A DNA stretch of 55,712 nucleotides from positions 1-55,712 of the forward strand of contig CAMFYL010000012.1 in the NCBI GenBank assembly GCA_946002055.1, given 5' to 3'. Numbering within the stretch: the stretch's first letter is position 1; the number at the start of each line of letters is the position of its first letter. Source of the stretch: an uncultured Roseburia sp. Its GTDB lineage: Bacteria > Bacillota > Clostridia > Lachnospirales > Lachnospiraceae. Made by a program: the position numbers and the translations under genes. Below, piece by piece: positions 25,141 to 34,309 of this stretch. The notes under the pieces were generated by a model. It did not search any database. It was given only the letters and a program-made list of their open reading frames with translations, and had not been told where the DNA came from.

Positions 25141-26172
25141 TTACACTAAGTCAACGCCCTTTTCGCCGTCAACAATTTTACCAACTACATATGGGACATC
25201 GCCGGCAGACTTCATTGCCTCCATTGCCTTATCCACATCTTTTGGATCTACCGCAACAATCATGCCAAGACCCATATTGTATGTATTATACATCATCTGC
25301 TGGGAAACATTTCCCTTCTCGGCCATCAACTTAAAGATTGCCGGAATCTCGTATGAGTCTTTTTCTACAACAGCACGCTTGCCCTCCGGAAGCATACGTG
25401 GAATATTCTCATAGAAACCGCCACCTGTAATATGGCTACAAGCCTTCACGCGAACACCTGCATCCTTAACAACCTTCAATGCCTTTACATAAATTCTGGT
25501 TGGAGCAATTAATGCCTCTCCCAAGGTCATGCCCAATTCATCATAATAGGTATCGAGAGATTCTTTTGTCATATCAAAAATCTTGCGTACCAAAGAGAAT
25601 CCATTGGAGTGAACACCTGTAGATGCCATACCAATCAAAACATCTCCATCCTTCAATTCCTCTCCGGTAATGATATCCTTCTTGTCGCAAACACCCACAG
25701 CGAAACCAGCCAAATCATACTCATCCTCCGGCATCAAACCAGGATGCTCTGCTGTCTCACCACCAACAAGGGCACATCCGGACTGCTTACATCCCTCAGC
25801 AACACCACTTACGATGGTAGCAATCTTCTCCGGATAGTTCTTGCCACAGGCAATATAATCTAAGAAAAACAATGGCTCACCACCGGCACATGCCACGTCA
25901 TTGACACACATAGCAACGGCATCAATACCAATGGTATCGTGCTTATCCATAAGGAACGCCAGCTTCACCTTTGTTCCGCATCCATCTGTACCAGACAAGA
26001 GCACCGGCTCCTCCATATCCTTAATAGAACTCAAATCAAATGCTCCGGAAAAACCGCCAAGTCCCCCTAACACCTCAGGACGCATGGTCTCCTTCACATA
26101 CTTCTTCATCAACTTCACTGATTCATAACCAGCCTCAATATCAACACCTGCTTTTTTGTAATCCAATGCCAT
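25141..26172 (-). CDS. purM: Phosphoribosylformylglycinamidine cyclo-ligase (AIRS)
   Basis: 343 aa. Closes the imidazole ring to give AIR. PurM signatures are YKKAGVDIEAGYE, LSGTDGCGTKVKLAF, DAVAMCVNDVACAGGEPLFF and GGGFYENIPR. AAGGAGG precedes ATG 26172. A TATAAT at 26208-26213 suggests its own promoter downstream of the structured RNA, so purMND may be uncoupled from purE. Confidence 0.97.
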   Translation of the reverse strand: MALDYKKAGVDIEAGYESVKLMKKYVKETMRPEVLGGLGGFSGAFDLSSIKDMEEPVLLSGTDGCGTKVKLAFLMDKHDTIGIDAVAMCVNDVACAGGEPLFFLDYIACGKNYPEKIATIVSGVAEGCKQSGCALVGGETAEHPGLMPEDEYDLAGFAVGVCDKKDIITGEELKDGDVLIGMASTGVHSNGFSLVRKIFDMTKESLDTYYDELGMTLGEALIAPTRIYVKALKVVKDAGVRVKACSHITGGGFYENIPRMLPEGKRAVVEKDSYEIPAIFKLMAEKGNVSQQMMYNTYNMGLGMIVAVDPKDVDKAMEAMKSAGDVPYVVGKIVDGEKGVDLV

Positions 26173-26207
26173 TGTTTTCCTCCTTAAAACGGTACTTTAA
26201 CACATCT

Positions 26208-26213
26208 ATTATA
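26208..26213 (-). promoter_or_regulatory. -10 box of a probable purM promoter
   Basis: TATAAT on the minus strand 36 bp upstream of purM; the matching -35 (TAGAAT at 17 bp) is weak. Confidence 0.4.
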
Positions 26214-26277
26214 CATTTTTTCTTTTAGAAATTCTATTAATAAATACTACTAGGACTTATTAATCACACTAATATAA

Positions 26278-26433
26278 TTTTCCGAGACATGGGTGCTCAC
26301 ACAAACATCACAGGACACGCTCTCGCTCGGAAAAAAGCGTAGTGGATACTAAGTTCATGCTTTCAGCATTCACTAAGTACCAACGCTTTTTTACGGTCCC
26401 GTGATATTTGGTAAGCGCCGATATCTCTGGGCT
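26278..26433 (-). ncRNA. Rod-shaped structured RNA between purE and purM, candidate 6S RNA
   Basis: The 267-bp purE-purM gap folds into one long imperfect rod on the minus strand. The 5' arm (from about 26430) carries AGAGATATCGGCGCTTAC and AAATATCACGGGAC; these pair with GTCCTGTGATGTTT, GTGAGCACC and CATGTCTC in the 3' arm (to about 26282). An asymmetric internal bubble then leads to an apical stem (26331-26392) closed by AAAAAAGCGT/ACGCTTTTTT. At least four pairs are G-U on the minus strand but A-C mismatches on the plus strand, which argues for minus-strand transcription. Size (~155 nt), single-rod shape and internal bubble resemble 6S RNA. Alternatives are a cis-regulatory leader for purM or a large purE terminator. 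Confidence 0.45.
26331..26392. terminator. Apical hairpin of the purE-purM RNA, terminator-like
   Basis: AAAAAAGCGT pairs with ACGCTTTTTT around a long imperfect stem. The minus-strand U6 could terminate purE transcripts. The same U run can alternatively pair within TTTTCCGAG/CTCGGAAAA (26326-26334 with 26278-26286), giving two exclusive folds. Confidence 0.6.
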
Positions 26434-26440
26434 GTATTCG

Positions 26441-26950
26441 TTACTGCTTCATATATTCTTTATATCCCAGTTCGTGAAGTTTAGCGTCTTTGGCAACGAC
26501 CTGCTCTTTCATTTCTTGTGTGTAGGCCACTAACTTGTTCATTAACTCTTCGTCGGATGTGGCAAGGATCTTTGCAGCAAGGATTGCTGCATTCTTGGCG
26601 CCATCGATGGCTACTGTTGCAACCGGAACTCCCGGTGGCATCTGCATAATAGAGAACACGGCATCCATACCATCCAGCTTGCTTCCTGCCAGAGGTACAC
26701 CAATCACCGGAAGGGGTGTAAGGGCTGCACACATTCCCGGGAGGGCAGCTGCCATTCCGGCGCCTGCAATCATCACCTTCATTCCTGCATCCACTGCGCC
26801 CCTTGCCCATGTAATCAACTCATCCGGCTCTCTGTGTGCAGAAATAATATTCATTTCATAGCTGATGCCAAGCTCCTCCAACATATCTGCAGCCTTTGAC
26901 ATCACCTTCAAGTCAGAATCACTGCCCATTACAATGCCTACTTTTGCCAT
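26441..26950 (-). CDS. purE: N5-carboxyaminoimidazole ribonucleotide mutase (class I PurE)
   Basis: 169 aa from ATG 26950, set by AGGAGG 8 nt upstream. It interconverts N5-CAIR and CAIR. Signatures are GSDSDLKVMSKAADML, SAHREPDEL, AGAGMAAALPGMCAA and PVIGVPL. One base separates it from the upstream M29 gene, so they share a transcript. No purK is seen. Confidence 0.96.
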   Translation of the reverse strand: MAKVGIVMGSDSDLKVMSKAADMLEELGISYEMNIISAHREPDELITWARGAVDAGMKVMIAGAGMAAALPGMCAALTPLPVIGVPLAGSKLDGMDAVFSIMQMPPGVPVATVAIDGAKNAAILAAKILATSDEELMNKLVAYTQEMKEQVVAKDAKLHELGYKEYMKQ

Positions 26951-26951
26951 T

Positions 26952-29051
26952 TTATTTTCCTCCTTCATCTAATGCTTCATTTAAGATTTCTGTTCCGGGA
27001 ACCACAAACCGACCCTCCTTGATAATCGGAAGTTCTCTGCCATCATGGCAGATGACTGTGATATCCCCCAACTCGTCATAAGGAATGGTAATGTCCGTAT
27101 GACAGTTAAAATATGCCTTGGCAGGGTCCCTGTCTCGCAAAAGCGAAATGCTGTTGTCTCTTGCAACCACCTCTTTGCCGTCGGCGTTGTACATCGGAAC
27201 CTCTTCACAGTGGGAATAGCATGTATCACCCACTGCAAAATGTGGTCCTGTTTTTTCTGCAATCAAGATTGGCAGTTTGTCTGCAATCTGATAATCCCTG
27301 GCCATACGGTATGCAACCGTATTGGTTCCAATGGCGAACTCTCCCATAGGAAGGGTTTCGTGGTGATGAAGCACATTATCTGCAATGTACTTTTTATTTT
27401 CCTCCACCGTATCAAAATTGGCACAATTGTAGTCCACAATCATACCATCCTGAAAGGTGATATCTAAGTCGATATAGCAGAATTCACCTAAATATACCTG
27501 CTTCACGTGAAGCACACCGTTGGTTCCCTCAAGCACCGGGGAGGTAAACACCTCACCCACAGGAATATTCACATCTGCCACACAGTTCTCAAAAATGGTC
27601 TCTTTCTCCGGGTTCTCAAGGGGATGTAATGCCACAACCAGATCTGTGTGGTTATCACCACAGCCGGTAATGTGAACCTTTTCTCCCTGATCGAGCACAT
27701 CAATGATTTGCTGCTGAACCTTTTGATACAAGGTATAATCCAGGGTATTCAATTCCACCGTTTTTGAAAAAATTTCCTCAAAATCTTCCCCGATGGCAGG
27801 CAATGGATAGGCAATAATGGTAAAGCTGTATTCATCTCCCGGAATATAGGTATTCATGATCTTGCCACTTTCAGATGCCTGATATACATTGAGAGAATTC
27901 TGCTTCTTGGTAAAGGCGGCATTCTCCGGTTTATTTACCGGAGCAAAGGGTTCCTCACCAAACACCTCGATGGCGGCAGGTCCTCCAAAGGCTGCTGCCA
28001 GCTCCTTGTTTTTTTCAAAAGTATCACGCATCACTTCCAAGCGACGCTCTACGAAGGATTTGTCAAAGTAGTATGCCTTATCATCCTTGTGGTCATAATC
28101 AAATTGACGGTTTACAGAGGTAGAATAATACCCTCTCTTGTTGGCACCTCTTCCGTAAATGGAAAGATTTGCCTCCCGAACAAAGGTGGTATGAAGTCCC
28201 ATCTCCTTAAATTGTTTGATGGCTTCTCTGGTGACCCGCTCAAAGCCCAGCGGTGCTTCAATCTTAACTGTCTTTTTCTTTGACAGGTCTTTGCCACTAA
28301 CTTCAAAGCCCTTGCGATAGCCTTCCGTAAAGGTGCGGGCCATAGCCTGAATTTTCTCCTCCGGCAGCCTTCTCAGATAATTTGCCAAGCCAATTTCGTT
28401 CTCTCCAACCGGAAGGCCAAACTGATATAGGTAACGATTATCCGACAAATCCGAAAACATAATGTTGTTATATAGGAAGTCATAGGAGACATCTATCATA
28501 TGAACCACCGGCTCCGGTGTGAACACCTCGCAGTAATCGTGATAGAACCAGTAAATGGTATCCTTCACATTTTTTGCAATCCACTGACAGGATTCCTCAG
28601 AAAGGCGCTGAGGATTGTTCTGCTCTTGCATTTCTTCCACAAAGCAACCATAAATCTGTACAAACAATTCACTCCAGATGCACACAAGATCCATGCGCTG
28701 TTCATATGCCGCCGCCACCAAAGAAAGCAAATCAGCATAGAGCATAGATAGCATTCCGCCTAAATCTTCTCCCAGAATCTCCACTCCATAGGAGGGATTC
28801 AGGAAACTCTCCCCATAGTTTTCCTCTTTTAATTTGCCAAAGAATTTCTCCTGTCTTTTTTCACATTCTTCTATGGATGCATTTGCCAGAAAGCCCTGTT
28901 CAGCCTCCTCTAGAAGCGTCATCGCCTCTCGAATAAAGGTGGCCACTTCTGTAAAGTATGCATCATACGGTGCAGGAAACCCTGCATCAACAGATATTTC
29001 TGCTATGCGCTCCATCATAAGTTCATAGCGTTCTTCGTATTCTTCTCTCAT
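26952..29051 (-). CDS. M29-like leucyl aminopeptidase with long N-terminal extension
   Basis: 699 aa. The C-terminal ~380 residues match thermophilic M29 metallo-aminopeptidases: GEVFTSPVLEGTNGVL (catalytic Glu), GEFAIGTNT, and a metal-site region EKTGPHFAVGDTCYSHCEE, then the Asp in HTDITIPYD. The N-terminal ~300 residues are mostly helical, Glu-rich and not part of the core fold; the length (M29 enzymes are ~400 aa) points to a fused domain. Cytosolic. It is followed directly by purE. Confidence 0.85.
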   Translation of the reverse strand: MREEYEERYELMMERIAEISVDAGFPAPYDAYFTEVATFIREAMTLLEEAEQGFLANASIEECEKRQEKFFGKLKEENYGESFLNPSYGVEILGEDLGGMLSMLYADLLSLVAAAYEQRMDLVCIWSELFVQIYGCFVEEMQEQNNPQRLSEESCQWIAKNVKDTIYWFYHDYCEVFTPEPVVHMIDVSYDFLYNNIMFSDLSDNRYLYQFGLPVGENEIGLANYLRRLPEEKIQAMARTFTEGYRKGFEVSGKDLSKKKTVKIEAPLGFERVTREAIKQFKEMGLHTTFVREANLSIYGRGANKRGYYSTSVNRQFDYDHKDDKAYYFDKSFVERRLEVMRDTFEKNKELAAAFGGPAAIEVFGEEPFAPVNKPENAAFTKKQNSLNVYQASESGKIMNTYIPGDEYSFTIIAYPLPAIGEDFEEIFSKTVELNTLDYTLYQKVQQQIIDVLDQGEKVHITGCGDNHTDLVVALHPLENPEKETIFENCVADVNIPVGEVFTSPVLEGTNGVLHVKQVYLGEFCYIDLDITFQDGMIVDYNCANFDTVEENKKYIADNVLHHHETLPMGEFAIGTNTVAYRMARDYQIADKLPILIAEKTGPHFAVGDTCYSHCEEVPMYNADGKEVVARDNSISLLRDRDPAKAYFNCHTDITIPYDELGDITVICHDGRELPIIKEGRFVVPGTEILNEALDEGGK

Positions 29052-29055
29052 TTTA

Positions 29056-29382
29056 TTACCCCATCAGTATCCCAATGATATATAAAAGCACCCAAAGCGC
29101 GGCAGCCACCGCCGGCACAACAACACCAAGGATACGACTAACCTTATCGAAATTTTCATTTTTGCTAACTTGGACACCGCGAATCAAAGCCACGATCGTA
29201 ACGATCATAATCAATACAGATGCGCCGCCAAAAAAATTAGCTATGGTTCCTTCCGTTCCTGCAGCAAGCAATAAAATTGCAAGAAAAGCCAGAATGGACA
29301 CACCACCTATCACAATCTGCACCACTGACTCTGTAGAAAAAGGCTTTTTATCCCGATATCTTCGATTGTTTCTTCGGCTCAT
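29056..29382 (-). CDS. Small membrane protein, three TM helices (unknown)
   Basis: 108 aa. A basic N-terminus (MSRRNNRRYRDKK) precedes hydrophobic segments at ~21-43, ~52-68 and ~86-106. It shares the ATGA overlap with the VanZ gene upstream and lies 5 nt before the M29 gene. Family not recognised. Confidence 0.75.
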   Translation of the reverse strand: MSRRNNRRYRDKKPFSTESVVQIVIGGVSILAFLAILLLAAGTEGTIANFFGGASVLIMIVTIVALIRGVQVSKNENFDKVSRILGVVVPAVAAALWVLLYIIGILMG

Positions 29383-29819
29383 AGCTTCTTACGTCCTTTT
29401 CCAATGATAAAACATACATACCCCAGCATTCCGCCTATGGTATTTAAAATCACATCATCTATATCGCAACATCCCACCTTGGTAAAAAGCTGAATCACTT
29501 CCACCAAAATACTAAACTCTAATCCTATCAATGTCACCGCAGGCAATGACAATCTGCGTTTACTCAAATGCGGCACGAAAAACCCAAGGGGCATAAAAGC
29601 GATAACATTTCCCACCAAATTGATAAACACTCTGTTATATCCTATGGTTTTTCGATATTGGATGTAGCGGGATATCTCCCGAAATGGTACAAAATTATAA
29701 CGGTACGCCCCCGTCATGTTCTCTCGAAATCCCTCCGCAAAAAACAAAAAATACACAAGAATTGCAAGATACACAGCAAAGAGCACACTATACAAATAGT
29801 ATTTCTTTTTCATCTTCAT
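29379..29819 (-). CDS. VanZ-family membrane protein
   Basis: 146 aa, four hydrophobic segments. VanZ signatures are NFVPFREISRYIQ, NLVGNVIAFMPLGFFVP and the C-terminal VGCCDIDDVILNTIGGMLGY. VanZ proteins affect susceptibility to lipoglycopeptides; physiological function unknown. Start ambiguity: ATG 29819 or the ATG two codons later. It lies 5 nt after pyrE. Confidence 0.9.
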   Translation of the reverse strand: MKMKKKYYLYSVLFAVYLAILVYFLFFAEGFRENMTGAYRYNFVPFREISRYIQYRKTIGYNRVFINLVGNVIAFMPLGFFVPHLSKRRLSLPAVTLIGLEFSILVEVIQLFTKVGCCDIDDVILNTIGGMLGYVCFIIGKGRKKL

Positions 29820-29824
29820 CCCTA

Positions 29825-30511
29825 TTACTGAACACCGTATGCCTTATAATATGCATCAATGGCATCCTTCATTTCATCATTGATCATTATCTTGCCCTGA
29901 CAAGGCTTATTATATAAATGCTCCACCACGTCTTCCATAGAGACAATGGCATTTGTTTCAAATCCGTATGTCTGCTTTACCTCATCAAGGGCCGTCATAC
30001 TCTTATCCCCTGATAAGCCTACCTCCTGACGGTTTAAGCTTACCATGAGTCCAACAATGGTAACATCACCCTGCGCGCGAACAATTGGTACCGTCTCTTC
30101 CATGGATTTTCCGGAAGTGGTTACATCCTCAATCATAACAACCCGGTCTCCATCCTTAAGCTGGTATCCCAAAAGTCCCCCCTTATCCGCACCGTGGTCC
30201 TTTTCTTCCTTACGGTTACAGCAGTACTTAATCTCCTTGCCGTACAATTCACTAAATGCAATTGCAGTGACGCAGGCAAGTGGAATACCCTTGTATGCAG
30301 GGCCAAAGAGTACATCAAAATCCTCTCCGTATGCAGCGTGGATTGCCTTTGCATAATACTCACCCAGTCTCTTTAACTGTCCACCTGTTACATATGCCCC
30401 AGCATTCATAAAAAATGGAGACTTACGCCCACTTTTCAGGGTGAAATCTCCAAACTTTAACACATCACTTTCCACCATAAATTCAATAAATTCTGACTTA
30501 TATGCTTCCAT
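29825..30511 (-). CDS. pyrE: Orotate phosphoribosyltransferase
   Basis: 228 aa. Makes OMP from orotate and PRPP. The PRPP loop is VVMIEDVTTSGKSMEE; substrate loop region is RKEEKDHGADKGGLLG and the phosphate loop GPAYKGIPL. TAGGAGG lies upstream of ATG 30511. Last pyr gene of the cluster, separated from pyrD by the GGDEF gene. Confidence 0.97.
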   Translation of the reverse strand: MEAYKSEFIEFMVESDVLKFGDFTLKSGRKSPFFMNAGAYVTGGQLKRLGEYYAKAIHAAYGEDFDVLFGPAYKGIPLACVTAIAFSELYGKEIKYCCNRKEEKDHGADKGGLLGYQLKDGDRVVMIEDVTTSGKSMEETVPIVRAQGDVTIVGLMVSLNRQEVGLSGDKSMTALDEVKQTYGFETNAIVSMEDVVEHLYNKPCQGKIMINDEMKDAIDAYYKAYGVQ

Positions 30512-30603
30512 ATTACTGAAACCTCCTATATCTTCTGCGCCAAAACAGCGCTAATCATCTTATTCAAATGCACGATTCATACTATCACAAACGGAAAGAA
30601 CAA

Positions 30604-31641
30604 TCAATTTACCACACAGTTTTTCCCGTTGTACTTTCCTGCATACAGTTTCTTATCTACCATGCCAAGCCACTGTCTGACGCTATCACCATCCTGATAA
30701 AAAGAAAGACCAATGGTTGCATTAATATGTATTTCGCCCTCCACCATATCGAAGGTAATCTGATTCAGGCGTTGACGCAACTGATTCATAGTCTCGATAA
30801 TTTCCTGTTCTTCCTTGGAATCAAAACCACATATCAGGAATTTGTCTCCGCCCCATCTGGCACAGAGCACATTGCGATTCTGCGCGCGCAACACATCTGC
30901 CACCCGCATCAACACGTGATCTCCAATGTTTCGCCCAAATTTCTCATTGATTTGGGTAAAATTGTCAATATCCACCATTGCAGCCCACGCGCCGCGCAAT
31001 TCATCTCTCTGGACTCTGGCATCCAACTCATCCATCAATTCGAAACGATTATAAAACCCTGTCAAACTGTCCACTGCTGTTTTTTCTCTTACCTTTTTTT
31101 CCGTTAGGTATGCGTATTTTGTCAGGGTTCGAAGTAAGAAAATGGCTAAGGACAGGATCATGCAAATCAAAACTAATCTTGTTACATCAGCCACATTTGC
31201 AGGAATGGAATACAGTGGGTCATGATCTATCATATAAATCTCCAAGAGTACAAATGCCAAAAGATGTATCAAGCTGATTATGGTGGCATGTGCCTTCTTC
31301 CCTCTGATCTGTAATGAAAAATATTCCATATAAAAATACTCAATGGGCATAAAGAGCAGAATCCACTGCATACCACATAGCCTACCTATGCAGATGGTTG
31401 CACACACGGTATGAATAAAGATTTCAACCCCTGCAATATAGATAAGCACGTTCAGTTTGGCCGTGTTTAGCCAAAAAAAGCACACCGTATATAATGCTAT
31501 ACTCAACACATTCAGATGCGCCATAGGGGTCACCCCAAATACTTTAAAATAAAAGAAAAGCACTATGTGAATAAGTAAAAAAGCTATGTCAACAATTCGC
31601 GCGGACTCCCTTGCCACCTTAAGATTAAAATACTGATTCAT
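30604..31641 (-). CDS. Membrane GGDEF-domain protein with degenerate active site
   Basis: 345 aa. Five to six hydrophobic segments (~18-175) form a membrane sensor resembling MASE-type modules. A GGDEF domain follows (~188-340): DSLTGFYNRF and VDIDNFTQINEKFG are conserved, but the signature is RWGGDKF (264-268), with Lys267 where the essential Glu should be. No RxxD inhibitory site precedes it. Catalysis of c-di-GMP synthesis is therefore doubtful; it may bind GTP as a regulator. It sits inside the pyrimidine cluster, 18 nt after pyrD and 92 nt before pyrE. Confidence 0.88.
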   Translation of the reverse strand: MNQYFNLKVARESARIVDIAFLLIHIVLFFYFKVFGVTPMAHLNVLSIALYTVCFFWLNTAKLNVLIYIAGVEIFIHTVCATICIGRLCGMQWILLFMPIEYFYMEYFSLQIRGKKAHATIISLIHLLAFVLLEIYMIDHDPLYSIPANVADVTRLVLICMILSLAIFLLRTLTKYAYLTEKKVREKTAVDSLTGFYNRFELMDELDARVQRDELRGAWAAMVDIDNFTQINEKFGRNIGDHVLMRVADVLRAQNRNVLCARWGGDKFLICGFDSKEEQEIIETMNQLRQRLNQITFDMVEGEIHINATIGLSFYQDGDSVRQWLGMVDKKLYAGKYNGKNCVVN

Positions 31642-31659
31642 ACGCCCTCACTCCACTTA

Positions 31660-32568
31660 TCATTGGTGAACAATACCCACCAAATCCTTGATATCATCAA
31701 CCTTCATTCGTCTCATATAGTCTTCAATGCCCCGGACAATTTCCATGGTTGCAGTGGGATGATAAAAGTTAGCAGTTCCAACAGATACAGCAGATGCTCC
31801 TGCCAATATCATCTCAATGGCATCCTCTGCATTCTCAATGCCACCCATTCCAATGATAGGCAGCTTTACCGCCTGGGCCACCTGATACACCATGCGAACG
31901 GCGATTGGATGAACAGCCGGACCACTCATGCCACCGGTCTTATTGGCAAGGGCAAATGTCTGACGGTTAATATCAATCTTCATTCCTGTCAGTGTATTAA
32001 TCAGAGAAAGCACATCTGCTCCCCCTGCCTCAGCTGCCTTAGCCATTACCGTAATATCTGTCACATTTGGACTAAGCTTCATAATAACAGGCTGTTTTGC
32101 TTTCTGCTTCACGAGACGAGTAATCTCCTCCACCGCCTTTGGGTCCTGTCCAAAAGCGATGCCACCTTCCTTAACGTTGGGGCAGGAAATGTTAATCTCA
32201 AGCATATCCACACGCTTCTCATCTCCCAAACGTTCCACAACCTCCAGATAATCCGAGGTTGTCTTTCCGCAGACATTGACAATCACCTTGGTATCAAACT
32301 GTTCTAAGAAAGGCAAATCCCGACTGGCAAACACATCGATGCCGGGATTCTGTAATCCAATGGCATTGAGCATTCCGCTTCTCACTTCTGTGACACGAGG
32401 TGTGGCATTTCCGGGCCAAGGCACATTTGCCACTCCCTTGGTTACCACAGCTCCCAGTCTGTTGAGATCAACAAATTCACTGTATTCTTCTCCGGAGCCG
32501 AAGGTGCCGGATGCAACCATAACCGGATTTTTCAGACTCACCCCTGCCAAATTAACAGATGTTTTCAT
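31660..32568 (-). CDS. pyrD: Dihydroorotate dehydrogenase, class 1B catalytic subunit
   Basis: 302 aa. FMN enzyme oxidising dihydroorotate with electrons passed to PyrK and NAD+. Signatures are NPVMVASGTFGSGEEY, NISCPNVKEGG (catalytic Cys), VIMKLSPNVTDI and IIGMGGIENAEDAIEM. The pyrK stop and pyrD start overlap by one base, so the subunits are coupled. Confidence 0.97.
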   Translation of the reverse strand: MKTSVNLAGVSLKNPVMVASGTFGSGEEYSEFVDLNRLGAVVTKGVANVPWPGNATPRVTEVRSGMLNAIGLQNPGIDVFASRDLPFLEQFDTKVIVNVCGKTTSDYLEVVERLGDEKRVDMLEINISCPNVKEGGIAFGQDPKAVEEITRLVKQKAKQPVIMKLSPNVTDITVMAKAAEAGGADVLSLINTLTGMKIDINRQTFALANKTGGMSGPAVHPIAVRMVYQVAQAVKLPIIGMGGIENAEDAIEMILAGASAVSVGTANFYHPTATMEIVRGIEDYMRRMKVDDIKDLVGIVHQ

Positions 32569-33332
32569 TACAGTTCCACCTCCTCAGCCAAAAATACAGG
32601 ACCATCCTTACACACTCTGGCATTATGCACATGAGAATGCTCATCCTCATGCTTTGTCTTGCAAACACATCCAAGACATGCACCGATACCACAGGCCATT
32701 CTCTCTTCCATAGACACATAGCATAGAATGCCCTTTTCCTCAGCAAAAGCTTTTACAGCTGCAAGCATGGGCTTTGGTCCACAGGCATAAATCACATCCC
32801 CTGTGATATGCTCCTGGCGAAGCACATCCACAACTGTTCCATGAGTCCCCACAGAACCATCATCTGTGGCAACATATACATCTGCCACTTGTTCAAACTG
32901 TTCCTTTAAGAACAACTGATTATCGCGATATCCCAAAACGGCAACAGACTTATTCATAAGTTCCTTTGATAACTGAAGCATTGGTGGAACGCCGATGCCA
33001 CCGCCGATGACAATTGGATGTTCTCCGCCCAAAGAAAAACCATTTCCCAGAGGACCTAAAACCTGAACATCATCGCCTGCTGAGTATGTTGAAAACTCAT
33101 CTGTCCCCTTGCCAACCACACGATACACAAGTCGAAGTGCTCCCTTGCTCTTATCAATCTCGCAAATGCTGATAGGACGTGGAAGCAACTGACTCTTCTC
33201 GTGGCAGTACAAGGAAACAAACTGTCCCGGAACTGCCGACTGCGCTGCCGTAGTCTGAATCCATATGCTATAAATCCCCTCAGCCAACTTTTCCTGGCTA
33301 AGAACCTTTGCCATTTCTGTAACCTTACTCAT
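32568..33332 (-). CDS. pyrK: Dihydroorotate dehydrogenase electron transfer subunit
   Basis: 254 aa. FAD motif RPISICEID, NAD-binding GGGIGVPPMLQLSK, and four Cys for the 2Fe-2S cluster: CGIGACLGCVCK plus ...RVCKDG. The loop between Cys3 and Cys4 is His-rich (KHEDEHSHVHN). Partner of PyrD. Confidence 0.97.
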   Translation of the reverse strand: MSKVTEMAKVLSQEKLAEGIYSIWIQTTAAQSAVPGQFVSLYCHEKSQLLPRPISICEIDKSKGALRLVYRVVGKGTDEFSTYSAGDDVQVLGPLGNGFSLGGEHPIVIGGGIGVPPMLQLSKELMNKSVAVLGYRDNQLFLKEQFEQVADVYVATDDGSVGTHGTVVDVLRQEHITGDVIYACGPKPMLAAVKAFAEEKGILCYVSMEERMACGIGACLGCVCKTKHEDEHSHVHNARVCKDGPVFLAEEVEL

Positions 33333-33343
33333 ATCAAAACCTC

Positions 33344-34285
33344 TTATCTAAGTGCTGATGCAATATCTTCAATCATATCTTCTACTGCCAAACGACTTGC
33401 ATCTGCAAAATTGTTTTCTGTAATTCCCATATCCTTGTACTTATCCTGCTTGTAAGCAGCAATGATACCACGGGAAGAGTTAACAATAGCGCCGAGGCCA
33501 TCCTTGTTGAAGAAGTTTACAAGGTCAACACCTTTACCACCCTGTGCACCGTAACCCGGCACCAGGATATAAGATTTCGGCATAATATCTCTTAATACTT
33601 TTCCCATTTCCGGATAGGTAGCTCCAACAACTGCACCAATGTAGCTGAACTCATCTCCCATGCAATCAGCCCCCCAGCGATCCACCATCTGACCCACATA
33701 CTCATATAGTGGTCTCTTGTTGCCCACATCATCTACAATCTCTCGATCCTGAAATTCACCGCTGGAAGGATTTGATGTCTTAACCAGAATAAACAGCCCC
33801 TTTTTCTCTTCCTTGCAGACATCCACAAAAGGAGTGATACCATCACTTCCAAGGTAAGGATTTACCGTAGCAAAATCTTCTCCAAATGGAGTGAACATCT
33901 TGCTTTTCACCTGCACCTTACCAATGTGAGCAGTTGCGTATGCTGCAGATGTAGAACCGATATCTCCACGCTTCACATCTCCAATCACCACCAAATCCTT
34001 TTCGTGGCAATAGTCCACCGTCTTCTTAAATGCCTCCAAGCCGGGAAGGCCAAACTGCTCATACATAGCAATCTGGGGCTTTACCGCCGGAATCAAATCG
34101 TAGGTTGCGTCCACAATCTGCTTGTTGTATGCAAAAATGGCATCCGCCACTGCCTCCAGGCTCTCGCCCTTTTCTTGTACCGCTGCGTCTAAAAGATGCT
34201 GTGGCAAATAAGATAACATGGGGTCTAATCCAACAACAATTGGTGCCCCTGTCTTTTTGATTTTGTCATTTAACTTGTTGATCAT
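33344..34285 (-). CDS. pyrF: Orotidine 5'-phosphate decarboxylase (type 2)
   Basis: 313 aa, the long type 2 form. Catalytic Lys/Asp segment VIGDVKRGDIGSTS, N-terminal VGLDPMLSYLP, and C-terminal PGYGAQGG. Converts OMP to UMP. Lies 24 nt after pyrC and 11 nt before pyrK. Confidence 0.96.
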   Translation of the reverse strand: MINKLNDKIKKTGAPIVVGLDPMLSYLPQHLLDAAVQEKGESLEAVADAIFAYNKQIVDATYDLIPAVKPQIAMYEQFGLPGLEAFKKTVDYCHEKDLVVIGDVKRGDIGSTSAAYATAHIGKVQVKSKMFTPFGEDFATVNPYLGSDGITPFVDVCKEEKKGLFILVKTSNPSSGEFQDREIVDDVGNKRPLYEYVGQMVDRWGADCMGDEFSYIGAVVGATYPEMGKVLRDIMPKSYILVPGYGAQGGKGVDLVNFFNKDGLGAIVNSSRGIIAAYKQDKYKDMGITENNFADASRLAVEDMIEDIASALR

Positions 34286-34309
34286 TTCAAACTCCTCACT
34301 TATCTATAT

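Noticed and set aside
26173-26440. Purine (guanine/adenine) or ZTP riboswitch between purE and purM
   Set aside because: GGGACCGTAAAA faintly resembles part of the purine aptamer, but the three-way junction and conserved loops are missing and the arms form a single rod instead.
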